Position numbers and translations under genes: made by a program. Source: Thermonema rossianum DSM 10300 (GTDB lineage: Bacteria; Bacteroidota; Bacteroidia; Cytophagales; Thermonemataceae). From it: a stretch of DNA of 64,000 nucleotides. Positions 44,798 to 53,129 of this stretch are shown here, one piece after another (positions within the stretch are counted from its first letter, which is position 1; the number at the start of each line of letters is the position of its first letter). The notes below the pieces were generated by a model. The model did not search any database, had not been told where the DNA came from, and saw only the letters and a program-made list of their open reading frames with translations. Location of the stretch: assembly GCF_000426825.1 (NCBI RefSeq), contig NZ_AUGC01000001.1, forward strand, positions 1 to 64,000. Reading direction: 5' to 3'.

Positions 44798-46248
44798 TGC
44801 TACGATACCTCTGTATTGGAGCGCTCTTTGGATGCATGCTGCTAAGTCAAGAGGCAGGTGCTCAAGCCGAGCTGTTCACACAACAAGAAGCGGTTTCCTC
44901 TTGGCTTAACCCGGCATCGGTGGGGAGTGAGCTGCGGGGGAGTGCCCGGCTGCTGTATCGACAGCAATATATAGGCGATGGATATAGTTTGCGCCTACCC
45001 TCATTTCAGTTTCAATACCCAATGTTTAATAAAGACCAAACCCGTCATTGGGGGGGCGTAGGGCTTGCTTTTATGCAAGAGCAATTGGGCAGAACATCTG
45101 TATATAAAAACACCGGCATGGCGCTTTCCTTAGCCTATGCCATGCCTCTGAACGAAGAAACCAAGTTAAGCTTCGGCATGCAGGCAGCCTATTTTTTGCG
45201 CCGCATAGAAGAAGACAATATCTCCACTGAATATCAATACTTGAATGGTGTCCTGGGCGAACCCGCTTTAAGTGGTGAGGACTTCAGCCGTTTACAAGTG
45301 GGCTATCCTGCCATTCAGTCGGGCATGATTATTCGCAGGCAGCGCCCGGCAGAAAACACCCCGCTTTTTGAATTGGGCGTGAGTGGCGCTGCGCTCAATC
45401 AGCCCAATGTGTCTTTTTACCGGCAGGCAGTTTTATTGCCCCCACGCCTGTTTGCCTTTTTAAAGCTGAGGGCTTGGCACAGCAGAGAAAGTGCCGTGTT
45501 CCCTTCCCTTCGTTGGACTTACCAAGCGGGAAGCCAGCAGTGGCGTGTGGGGGCTGAATATTATCGCGCATTCCCTGCTTTGAGCCCGGTCTTTAAAGAA
45601 GGCGCCATCGGTATGGCAGCATGGTGGCAGGAGAGCTACCTGATGGGAAGTCTTTGCCTACGGCAGGCACAGTATCAAATCTCATTCAGCTATGATGTAA
45701 ACATAGGCAAAGAAGGTTACCCTACCGCCTTTGAGCTTGGGATAGCATGGATCAAACCTTTTGAGTTGAAGAAAAAATCACGCCGTCGCCGGCTGTCAGC
45801 GGCACGCAACCAAACACAACCGCAAGAAGCTCCCAAAGTGATAGTGTTTACCCGTGAGCCGGTGGAGGTGAAGCCGCCCAAGGCAAATATAGCATTGACC
45901 GGGGCGGAAAAAGAACTATTACAGAGCAGCATTTACTTCGAACAAGGAAGCAGCCTTTTGTCCGATTCTGCCCAAAAGAAACTCAAACAAGTTGCAGAAG
46001 TTCTTTTGAAACACCCCGAAATATTTTTAAAGATAGAAGGGCACACTTGCTCTTTTAGAGAAGAAATGGGCAACGAAAAACTATCGATGGAGCGCGCGTA
46101 TGCCGTGCGCACTTTTTTGAAAGCGCAGGGCATAGAAGAAAAACGCATGATAGTGGATGCCATGGCAGACCGCAAGCCTGTGGCTACGAATGAGACCGAA
46201 GCCGGGCGGCGCTTGAACCGCAGAGTGACTTTGGTGCCCCTCTTGTAA
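44797..46248 (+). CDS. PorP/SprF-like barrel fused to an OmpA-like domain
   Basis: From ATG 44797, 483 residues. The signal peptide ends GAQA (about 22). Residues 25-330 have PorP/SprF features: an early SWLNPASVGSELRGSARLLYRQQY, then Gly/aromatic alternating strands. A basic Ser/Arg linker (about 345-375) leads to an OmpA peptidoglycan-binding domain (about 385-483; IYFEQGSSLLSDSAQKKL, IEGHTCSFREEMGNEKLSMERA, RRLNRRV). The overlap with the type-B cargo gene implies co-translation. The barrel would bind or anchor that cargo; the added OmpA domain would tie it to the cell wall. The open frame upstream, antisense-free but inside the cargo gene, is not used. Confidence 0.85.
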   Translation: MLRYLCIGALFGCMLLSQEAGAQAELFTQQEAVSSWLNPASVGSELRGSARLLYRQQYIGDGYSLRLPSFQFQYPMFNKDQTRHWGGVGLAFMQEQLGRTSVYKNTGMALSLAYAMPLNEETKLSFGMQAAYFLRRIEEDNISTEYQYLNGVLGEPALSGEDFSRLQVGYPAIQSGMIIRRQRPAENTPLFELGVSGAALNQPNVSFYRQAVLLPPRLFAFLKLRAWHSRESAVFPSLRWTYQAGSQQWRVGAEYYRAFPALSPVFKEGAIGMAAWWQESYLMGSLCLRQAQYQISFSYDVNIGKEGYPTAFELGIAWIKPFELKKKSRRRRLSAARNQTQPQEAPKVIVFTREPVEVKPPKANIALTGAEKELLQSSIYFEQGSSLLSDSAQKKLKQVAEVLLKHPEIFLKIEGHTCSFREEMGNEKLSMERAYAVRTFLKAQGIEEKRMIVDAMADRKPVATNETEAGRRLNRRVTLVPLL

Positions 46249-46253
46249 ATTGA

Positions 46254-46664
46254 CTACTCTTCCGAAATGGTGATGCTGTCGATAAGGTAGCGTTGACGGT
46301 ATTCTTTTAGTTTGATGAATACGCGAAATCTCTTTTGCGAAGACTGATAGCGCAGAATACTATATACCAGTGATTGTTGATAACTGCCTTGATGAAACAC
46401 CTCTACCCCTTCACTCTTGGGCGGATAGTTTTTGAAAAAATCACGCATGATAAACTCTGCCTGACTCTTGCTGTAGGTAGCACGCGTATCGTTGATAGAA
46501 AGCTCTACTACTTCATTGAAGTAGCGCGAGAGCTCACGGGCACTGCCTATGCGGAAGGTGCGTTCTATCTCTTCCAGCACGGTATCTTGCCGGGAGTAGT
46601 CCGGCGAGGCAGTATGAAAAAAGAAAAAGCCGAATAACAGAATAATAATTTTAGGCATTGCCAT
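46254..46664 (-). CDS. DUF4783 exported protein
   Basis: It encodes 136 residues with an N-terminal signal (about 1-19). The motif series IGSARELSRYFNEVVELSIN, AEFIMRDFFKNYPP, VFHQGSYQQS and KEYRQRYLIDSITI fits my memory of DUF4783, a small Bacteroidota family with an NTF2-like fold. It is 5 nt from the end of the convergent PorP/SprF-OmpA gene. Function unknown. Confidence 0.8.
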   Translation of the reverse strand: MAMPKIIILLFGFFFFHTASPDYSRQDTVLEEIERTFRIGSARELSRYFNEVVELSINDTRATYSKSQAEFIMRDFFKNYPPKSEGVEVFHQGSYQQSLVYSILRYQSSQKRFRVFIKLKEYRQRYLIDSITISEE

Positions 46665-46775
46665 CGCTTCGTGCCGATTTTGATAATGATAACTTCACCA
46701 AATACAGACACCAAAATCGTACCAACATAAAAAATATCACCGGTTTACGAAAAAAAACTTTTAGGATGGATGCCG

Positions 46776-46783
46776 TATATTTG
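46776..46783 (+). promoter_or_regulatory. Candidate -7 element of the gpmI promoter
   Basis: TATATTTG fits TAnnTTTG exactly and lies 33 nt before the gpmI start. The upstream -33 element is not obvious. Confidence 0.35.
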
Positions 46784-46816
46784 TATAAATTTCAATAATC
46801 AAATGAATATAGCTTC

Positions 46817-48349
46817 ATGAAAAAGGTAATACTTATTATTCTTGACGGTTGGGGATTGGGCGATAACCCGCAGGTGTCGGCCATTGCGCAAGCCCACACA
46901 CCTTTTTTTGACCATATTATGCAGCACTACCCGAACAGTAAATTACAAGCATCCGGTTTGGCTGTGGGCTTACCTGAAGGGCAGATGGGGAATTCCGAGG
47001 TGGGGCATATGAATATCGGTGCCGGGCGCATTGTGTATCAAGACCTTGTGCGCATCAACAAAGCCATTGAAGAAGGCAGCTTGGCAAGCCGTCCGGCAGT
47101 GCAGGACATGATTCGCTATTGTAAAGAGCACAACAAACCGGCCCACCTTATTGGATTGGTTTCGGATGGTGGTGTGCATGCTCACATAGAGCACTTAAAA
47201 GCACTCATAAGCATCTTGCGTAAAGAAGGCATCTCTGTGTTGGTGCATGCTTTCACCGATGGGCGCGACACAGACCCCAAAAGTGGCGTGCATTTTATAG
47301 AGGACTTGTTGAATCATTGCCGCGAAACCGGCGCCCGCTTGGCTTCCATTGTCGGGCGCTACTATGCCATGGATCGCGACAAGCGTTGGGAAAGAGTGAA
47401 AAAAGCTTATGACCTTTTGGTACATGGTATTGGCTTGCCCACACGTGACCCGTTGGCTGCCATACGCGCTTCCTATGAAGAAGGCATCACCGATGAATTT
47501 CTTGAGCCCATTGTTTGCGTGGACGAAGAAAACCATCCTGTGGGCTGCATCCAACCGGAAGACGCTGTGTGTTGTTTCAACTTCCGCACAGACCGCGGAC
47601 GCCAAATTACCATGGCACTGACACAGCAAGACTTCCCCGATTATGAGATGTACAAAATGCCCCTGTTCTATGTGACCATGACCCCCTATGATGATACTTT
47701 TGAGGGCGTGCATGTGATTTTTGAAAAAGACAACATACAGAATTCGTTGGGCGAAGTCATTGCCAAGGCAGGGCTGAAGCAGATACGCATTGCCGAAACC
47801 GAAAAGTATCCCCATGTTACTTTCTTCTTTTCCGGTGGGCGCGAAGAGCCCTTTGAAGGCGAAAAGCGCATCTTGTGCCCTTCGCCCAAGGTGCCTACCT
47901 ATGACCTGAAGCCTGAAATGAGTGCTTACCAGGTGCGCGACGCCATCATTGAAGAGTTGAAGAAAGAAGAAGCTCATTTTGTTTGTCTGAACTTTGCCAA
48001 CCCCGATATGGTGGGGCATACCGGTGTATTCGAAGCCGCAGTGAAAGCCTGTGAAGTGGTGGACGAGTGCGCCAAGGCAGTAGTAGAAACGGCACTTGCG
48101 CACGGCTACACGCCTTTGATCATTGCCGACCATGGCAACGCCGAATACATGATTAATGAAGATGGAAGCCCCAATACGGCACACACTACCAACTTGGTGC
48201 CTTGTGTGCTGATAGACGAAACCTTTAAGGGCACGCTGAAAGATGGCATTTTAGGCAATGTGGCGCCTACTATTTTGGAATTGATGGGATTGGAAGCGCC
48301 GGCTGAAATGACCGAACATTCGTTGCTGGAACATGTGCCGGTAGAGTAG
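46817..48349 (+). CDS. gpmI: 2,3-bisphosphoglycerate-independent phosphoglycerate mutase
   Basis: It encodes 510 residues, interconverting 3- and 2-phosphoglycerate. LIILDGWGLG (6-15) and GNSEVGHMNIGAGR with catalytic Ser60 are clear, followed by DGRDTDPKSG, IVGRYYAMDRDKRW and the Mn-binding NPDMVGHTG and IADHGNAE. A terminator follows. Confidence 0.97.
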   Translation: MKKVILIILDGWGLGDNPQVSAIAQAHTPFFDHIMQHYPNSKLQASGLAVGLPEGQMGNSEVGHMNIGAGRIVYQDLVRINKAIEEGSLASRPAVQDMIRYCKEHNKPAHLIGLVSDGGVHAHIEHLKALISILRKEGISVLVHAFTDGRDTDPKSGVHFIEDLLNHCRETGARLASIVGRYYAMDRDKRWERVKKAYDLLVHGIGLPTRDPLAAIRASYEEGITDEFLEPIVCVDEENHPVGCIQPEDAVCCFNFRTDRGRQITMALTQQDFPDYEMYKMPLFYVTMTPYDDTFEGVHVIFEKDNIQNSLGEVIAKAGLKQIRIAETEKYPHVTFFFSGGREEPFEGEKRILCPSPKVPTYDLKPEMSAYQVRDAIIEELKKEEAHFVCLNFANPDMVGHTGVFEAAVKACEVVDECAKAVVETALAHGYTPLIIADHGNAEYMINEDGSPNTAHTTNLVPCVLIDETFKGTLKDGILGNVAPTILELMGLEAPAEMTEHSLLEHVPVE

Positions 48350-48376
48350 GGCACGGCAATAGTCCGTTGCTTTGTG

Positions 48377-48407
48377 AGAGCGGGACAAAAAGCCCGCTCT
48401 TTTTTTT
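48377..48407 (+). terminator. Rho-independent terminator after gpmI
   Basis: An 8-bp stem (AGAGCGGG/CCCGCTCT) with an A-rich loop is followed by seven T. Confidence 0.9.
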
Positions 48408-48492
48408 GAAACTTTAATACAAAAAGCCGGGCAATAAGAAAACCTTAGCCATAAACGAACCGTAAAGTGTTCATTATGAAATATTTGTTGTT

Positions 48493-48837
48493 ATGACCTA
48501 TATTGTCACAGGGCTATGCAAGCGCACCGGCGAGTGCCAAGAGGTATGTCCGGTAGAGTGTATTGTAGTGCCGCCATCGCACACACCATGGCGGCGGGCT
48601 TTCATCGACCCCTATACCTGCATCGATTGTCATGAGTGTGCAGAAGTGTGTCCGGAAGGTGCCATCTTTCCGTCGGATAAGGTGCCTGTAAGTTACTCTT
48701 TAGGTGCAGACGCTGTGTACACCCCTATGGAAGGGGCACCGGTGCAAGGCGAAGACAAACAAGTGAACCTGCAAGAAGCCATTCCGGAAACCTATCGCTT
48801 CTTTGAAGAAGGACCCGGCTATGCCGTGGACGGATGA
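48493..48837 (+). CDS. Ferredoxin with two Fe-S cluster motifs
   Basis: It encodes 114 residues with eight cysteines: C9, C15, C19, C23 and C43, C46, C49, C53. The second set is a standard CxxCxxCxxxCP for [4Fe-4S]; the first has the wider C-x5-C-x3-C spacing seen in 7Fe or 8Fe ferredoxins with an atypical first cluster. The C-terminal half is acidic and extended. It is a soluble electron carrier. A six-codon frame ending in ATGA overlaps its start codon. Its 3' end overlaps the convergent hydroxylase gene by 19 bp. Confidence 0.9.
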   Translation: MTYIVTGLCKRTGECQEVCPVECIVVPPSHTPWRRAFIDPYTCIDCHECAEVCPEGAIFPSDKVPVSYSLGADAVYTPMEGAPVQGEDKQVNLQEAIPETYRFFEEGPGYAVDG

Positions 48838-49754
48838 TGATTGTCCCCGGACTTCTGCCGGCGGCGCATGATTTCTTTTACTGTAAGGCTGCTTCCGTCG
48901 TGGCTCCAGCCCGGTGGATAAAAAATGTATTTGAGTTTGTCTTTCCAAGTGGGCGCCCGCCTGACATCTTCCCACAACGCCTTGAATTCGGCAACAGCTA
49001 TTTTTACCGGATTCTTTGTGTCGATATTTTTGGTGAGCCCGTACACCACCGCTTCGCCTTCCGGTTCAAAGGTGCCAAACAAGCGGTCCCAAATGATGAA
49101 AATGCCCGCGTGGTTCTTGTCTAAATATTGCAGATTGACCCCATGGTGTACGCGATGATGCGAAGGTGTATTGAAAATAAACTCTACCCATGCCGGCAAT
49201 TTCTTAACCACCTGAGTGTGCAAAAAGAATTGATAAATCAGGCTGATGGACACCATGCTGAATACCATCAGCGGATGAAAACCCAGCACAGGCAACCAAG
49301 CATAAAACAAAAACTTATAAAACCCTTCTGTCCAGCTTTGGCGCAGGGCCACGGCAAAGTTATAGTCTTGCGAAGAATGATGATTGGAATGGGCTGCCCA
49401 CAATAAACGCACTTCGTGGCTTAAACGGTGATGCCAGTAAAATGAAAAATCATCGGCAAAAAGCAATAGCACCCAACCCATGACGGTGAAGCTCAATTGC
49501 TCTTTGAAAAAGCCCGTATGCTCGTATATTTTCCAGAAAACGTAAAAATAAAAAGCCTTGACAAAGAGGTTGATAACCAAAGAACCCAAGCCCATTGCCA
49601 GACAGGCCGCAGCTTCTTTGAATTCATACAGCTGCAATTTCTCTTTGAGGTCAATCCATATCTCAATGACCATCAGCAGAATGAACACCGGAATGGCATA
49701 AGTAACCGGATCGTTGGTTCCGCTGATTTGTGCCATGATTGAAAGCCAGTCCAT
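48819..49754 (-). CDS. Fatty-acid hydroxylase / sterol-desaturase family membrane protein
   Basis: From ATG 49752-49754 there are 311 residues. It has about four membrane helices and the eight-His di-iron motif: HHRLSH (108-113), HSNHH (122-126), H179, and HHRVHH (199-204). The family hydroxylates or desaturates lipids in the membrane; in Bacteroidota it may act on fatty acids, carotenoids or sulfono/sphingolipids. The open frame reaches 67 codons further upstream but without family features. It partly overlaps the 3' end of the ferredoxin gene. Confidence 0.87.
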   Translation of the reverse strand: MDWLSIMAQISGTNDPVTYAIPVFILLMVIEIWIDLKEKLQLYEFKEAAACLAMGLGSLVINLFVKAFYFYVFWKIYEHTGFFKEQLSFTVMGWVLLLFADDFSFYWHHRLSHEVRLLWAAHSNHHSSQDYNFAVALRQSWTEGFYKFLFYAWLPVLGFHPLMVFSMVSISLIYQFFLHTQVVKKLPAWVEFIFNTPSHHRVHHGVNLQYLDKNHAGIFIIWDRLFGTFEPEGEAVVYGLTKNIDTKNPVKIAVAEFKALWEDVRRAPTWKDKLKYIFYPPGWSHDGSSLTVKEIMRRRQKSGDNHHPSTA

Positions 49755-49827
49755 CGCCTTAAAACTTTTTAAGCATCTAAATTTGTTGTTTAATATACAA
49801 AAAAAGCAACAGTAGAACTTTACGAGC

Positions 49828-50559
49828 ATGATGAAAGAAACCAAACTCAGCGTAAATATCAACAAGATTGCTACGCTCCGGAATGCACGCGGCGGCAATG
49901 TGCCGGACGTCATCCGGGCGGCTGTTGACATAGAGTCCTTTGGTGCCGACGGCATTACGGTACACCCCCGCCCCGATGAGCGGCATATCCGCTATGCCGA
50001 TGTGTATGCTTTGAAAGAGGTGCTTACTACCGAGTTCAACATAGAGGGCAACCCCATTGAGCGTTTTATGGATTTGGTTTTGGAGGTGAAGCCCACACAG
50101 GTAACCTTGGTGCCCGACCCGCCCGATGCGCTTACATCCAATGCAGGATGGGACACCGTTGCCCATGCCGGTTTTTTGAAAAAAGTGGTAGCCCGGCTCA
50201 AAGAGGCGGGCATCCGCGTATCTATTTTCGTGGACCCCGACGAACGTATGGTAGAAGGGGCTGCAAAAGTAGGCGCCGACCGCGTGGAACTTTATACCGA
50301 GCCTTATGCCCGTTTGTATGAGCAAGACCGGGAAGCAGCCATTGCCCCTTATTTGAAAGCCGCCGCCGCCGCCCGTGATTTGGGCTTGGGGCTCAATGCC
50401 GGACACGATTTGAACTTGGACAACCTGGCATATTTGAAAGAGCAGATTCCTTTTTTAGATGAAGTATCCATTGGCCACGCCCTGATTAGCGATGCACTTT
50501 ATTTTGGCTTAGAAAACACCGTGCAGCTTTATTTACGCCGTTTGGGGCGCCAAGCTTGA
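49828..50559 (+). CDS. pdxJ: Pyridoxine 5'-phosphate synthase
   Basis: It encodes 243 residues. Opening [17 protein letters not shown], then [38 protein letters not shown] and [13 protein letters not shown] are the phosphate- and substrate-binding loops of PdxJ, which joins 1-deoxyxylulose 5-phosphate with 3-amino-2-oxopropyl phosphate. The final [11 protein letters not shown] is typical. PLP enzymes in the window (speA, the oxoamine synthase) depend on its product. Confidence 0.96.
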   Translation: MMKETKLSVNINKIATLRNARGGNVPDVIRAAVDIESFGADGITVHPRPDERHIRYADVYALKEVLTTEFNIEGNPIERFMDLVLEVKPTQVTLVPDPPDALTSNAGWDTVAHAGFLKKVVARLKEAGIRVSIFVDPDERMVEGAAKVGADRVELYTEPYARLYEQDREAAIAPYLKAAAAARDLGLGLNAGHDLNLDNLAYLKEQIPFLDEVSIGHALISDALYFGLENTVQLYLRRLGRQA

Positions 50560-50592
50560 TTTTTTATATAACCTTCACAATACTTTTTACTC

Positions 50593-51222
50593 ATGAAAAA
50601 TGCAGTCATTCAACCGCCAGTGCTTGACCAAGCCTTTACATACGAAGGCTATGTGCGCTTTATGGACGAGCTGCTGGCACAAGGAAAAACCACCGGCGAC
50701 AACCAAAGCGAAGAAATGGTGCACTATACGCGCATGAACCGCCGTCGTATGGAGCGCATCCATAAAATCGGAAAAATAGATGAAGATTTGCGGCGCCTGT
50801 TGCAGTCGGTGCATGATGAATGGTACTGGGTGGTGCTTACCGAGCCATGGTGTGGCGATGCCGCACAAAACGTGCCTTTTCTTTACTTAATGGCGAAAGA
50901 AAATCCCAAGATTGATTTGCGTCTGCTGCTGCGCGACGAGCATCCCGGCATCATGGATCACTACCTGACCAATGGCGGAAGAGCCATCCCCAAACTTATT
51001 TGCATTCGCAAGAGTGATTGGGAAGAGTTGGGCACATGGGGGCCCCGTCCCCGCCCGGCGCAAGAAATGGTGATGGCTTACAAAGCCAATCCGACGGAAG
51101 ACTTTTGGCAGTTTGCCGAAAAGCTGCATAAATGGTATGCCGATGATAAGGGAGCACACCTTCAGGCTGAAATGAAGCAGCTCATAGCAGCATGGGCAGA
51201 AGGCACTGCCGCTTCCTTGTAA
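50593..51222 (+). CDS. Thioredoxin-fold protein with a single active-site Cys
   Basis: It encodes 209 residues. The N-terminal 70 residues are helical; a thioredoxin fold follows, with EPWCGDAAQN (84-93) in the position of WCxxC, so the resolving Cys is replaced by Ala. A cis-Pro loop AIPKLICI is present. This pattern fits the Bacteroidota/Firmicutes 'thioredoxin family' group with WCGDA. Redox by a monothiol mechanism, or a non-redox role, is possible. It sits between pdxJ and rlmB on the same strand. Confidence 0.8.
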   Translation: MKNAVIQPPVLDQAFTYEGYVRFMDELLAQGKTTGDNQSEEMVHYTRMNRRRMERIHKIGKIDEDLRRLLQSVHDEWYWVVLTEPWCGDAAQNVPFLYLMAKENPKIDLRLLLRDEHPGIMDHYLTNGGRAIPKLICIRKSDWEELGTWGPRPRPAQEMVMAYKANPTEDFWQFAEKLHKWYADDKGAHLQAEMKQLIAAWAEGTAASL

Positions 51223-51264
51223 GCAGGCAGATTTTGCTAACTTGCGCATTCCAAACACAATACT

Positions 51265-52026
51265 ATGAGTGAAGAATTGGAGTTAATCTACGGCTTTCAT
51301 GCCGTGCTTGAAGCCATAGAAGCGGGGCAAAGCATCGATAAAATATGGGTGCAGCAAGAGGGCGGCAAGTCGGCACAGCTGCAGGAGCTGTGGCAGGCGG
51401 CGCGTGAGCACCGTATTCCGGTAGTGCGTGTGCCACGCTCGAAAATACAAAAGCTGGTGCCCAAAGGGAGCCACCAAGGTGTGCTGGCTTTTATTGCCCC
51501 CATTGCTTTTGCCAACCTGGACCACATCTTAGACGCTGCTTTTGGCAACGGTGAAGTGCCCCTTCTGCTGATGCTCGACAAGGTCAACGATGTGCGCAAT
51601 TTTGGTGCGATTGCGCGCACAGCCGAGGCGGTGGGGGTGCATGCCATCGTGATAGGTGAAAAAGGGGCTGCGCGCATCAATCAAGACGCAGTAAAGACTT
51701 CCGCCGGTGCTTTGATGCATGTGCCTGTGTGCCGTGTGCAAAGCCTGGTGAAAACAGCCCGCTTTTTAAAAGACAGCGGCTTGCAGCTCGTGGCGTGCAC
51801 CGAAAAAGAAGATAGTCCACATTATGCGGTGGACTATCGTTTGCCTTCGGTTATTGTGTTGGGGTCAGAAGAAAAGGGCATATCGCGTGAGCTGTTGCAA
51901 CTGGCCGACGCCTTCGCCCAAATTCCCATGCGAGGGAAAGTATCTTCGCTGAATGTGTCAGTCTCGGCCGGCGTGGTGCTGTATGAAGCTTTGCGCCAGC
52001 GCGAAACACAGCATTTTAGTCAGTGA
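51265..52026 (+). CDS. rlmB: 23S rRNA 2'-O-methyltransferase (TrmH/SpoU family)
   Basis: It encodes 253 residues. An N-terminal substrate-binding domain (YGFHAVLEAIEAG) precedes a SPOUT domain: KVNDVRNFGAIARTAEAVG (motif 1), VLGSEEKGISRELLQL (motif 2) and MRGKVSSLNVSVSAGVVLYE (motif 3, knot). It probably methylates G2251 of 23S rRNA. The 3' end overlaps the convergent vWA gene by 11 bp. Confidence 0.93.
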   Translation: MSEELELIYGFHAVLEAIEAGQSIDKIWVQQEGGKSAQLQELWQAAREHRIPVVRVPRSKIQKLVPKGSHQGVLAFIAPIAFANLDHILDAAFGNGEVPLLLMLDKVNDVRNFGAIARTAEAVGVHAIVIGEKGAARINQDAVKTSAGALMHVPVCRVQSLVKTARFLKDSGLQLVACTEKEDSPHYAVDYRLPSVIVLGSEEKGISRELLQLADAFAQIPMRGKVSSLNVSVSAGVVLYEALRQRETQHFSQ

Positions 52027-52603
52027 ATGCCTTTTCCATGATTTGCGTGAGCGAATATTCTTCCATTTCTTCCAGGGTCACCGTATCTACAATGTCGTGA
52101 GCGGCACCGGCCTTCACCAAATCGTCATCCAATGCTTTCAGGAAAGCCGTGGCGGCCGGGTCCGTACCTACTTGTATGAAGGAGATGGCTACATCCATTT
52201 GGCTTTTTACTTTCTGCGAGAAATGAATGATGGTATTGACCACAGCCTGGTGGTCGTCGGGTTCGCCGTCGGTTACGACCAATATCAGCTCTTGCTCGGT
52301 GCTGCCGTTTTTCCAACGGTTTTCCACCTGTTGTAGTGCGTCTTGCAATACGGCTGCCAGATCGGTGCCGCCGCCCGGTTCATTTTCTTCATACACTTCG
52401 CTCACTCGTGCCGCCGTTACGTTGTCGTAGCGCTTGAAGCGCCCGGAGAAGGTGTAGAGTGTCATGCCGTTGGGGTCTTTTTCTTCGCATTTATATGCCA
52501 AGGCAATGGTAGCTTCTTTGCAGGCTTCCCAACGCGAGCGCCCGCCCTTTTGGTCCCTGATAATCATGGAGCCGCTTTTGTCTAATATGAGGGTGCATTT
52601 CAT
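52016..52603 (-). CDS. von Willebrand factor A domain protein
   Basis: From ATG 52601-52603 it has 195 residues. The MIDAS is DKSGS (8-12), a Thr in GGGTDLAAV and Asp in VVTDGEPDD. It is essentially a single vWA domain with no signal peptide, so cytoplasmic. It resembles TerY-like or stand-alone vWA proteins. The partner is unknown; the neighbouring BatA-like operon runs in the other direction. The open frame extends upstream into the divergent lipoprotein region but without the vWA start. Confidence 0.82.
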   Translation of the reverse strand: MKCTLILDKSGSMIIRDQKGGRSRWEACKEATIALAYKCEEKDPNGMTLYTFSGRFKRYDNVTAARVSEVYEENEPGGGTDLAAVLQDALQQVENRWKNGSTEQELILVVTDGEPDDHQAVVNTIIHFSQKVKSQMDVAISFIQVGTDPAATAFLKALDDDLVKAGAAHDIVDTVTLEEMEEYSLTQIMEKAFTD

Positions 52604-52671
52604 TTTTAATCTGTATTTTGGTTTGTTGTTGCTGTTTACTGAAAAAATACAAAAATACATTGGAATTCCCC

Positions 52672-53121
52672 ATGCGGCCGTCTTATTTTTTGAGTTTTCT
52701 TTTGCTTGTGTTATGTGTGTGTGCGTGCAGTCCCCATCCACGCCGGTGGCAAGGGCAGTGGCAGCCGGAGCGGGTGCAAAACAGGCACTTGCAGCGGGTA
52801 GGCGATGCCTTGTTTATATTGCGTTTGTTGGGTATGGAAGAAGCTATGGTGGGGGAGCTCGCGCAACAGGTGGGGCGCCAATTGAGCATCGAACTTCAGG
52901 CCGGCGGGGGCTTTGAATGCCGCCTGCCGGGTGGCGTGCGCCTGCTGCGTGGACGGTGGCGCCGGCGTGTGTTGCCGCGCCGTCTGGAACTGCAATTTTC
53001 TTTGCCTGTTGTCCGTAAAGAGAAGCGCCTGCAGCTGCCCGTTCGTTTTTCTGAAAGTCATATGTATTGGCACAACTTTGACCGCAACGGCAGCGTTATC
53101 ATCTTGAAACGTAAACAATAA
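52672..53121 (+). CDS. Lipoprotein of unknown function
   Basis: From ATG 52672, 149 residues. The signal ends in VCAC (Cys19). The mature part is basic, with a Gly-rich ELQAGGGFECRLPGG and then a strongly Arg-rich stretch RLLRGRWRRRVLPRRLEL. It could be a lipocalin-like or beta-sandwich domain, but I recognise no family. It is 8 nt before the BatA-like gene and probably in its operon. Confidence 0.65.
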   Translation: MRPSYFLSFLLLVLCVCACSPHPRRWQGQWQPERVQNRHLQRVGDALFILRLLGMEEAMVGELAQQVGRQLSIELQAGGGFECRLPGGVRLLRGRWRRRVLPRRLELQFSLPVVRKEKRLQLPVRFSESHMYWHNFDRNGSVIILKRKQ

Positions 53122-53129
53122 ATGCATTT

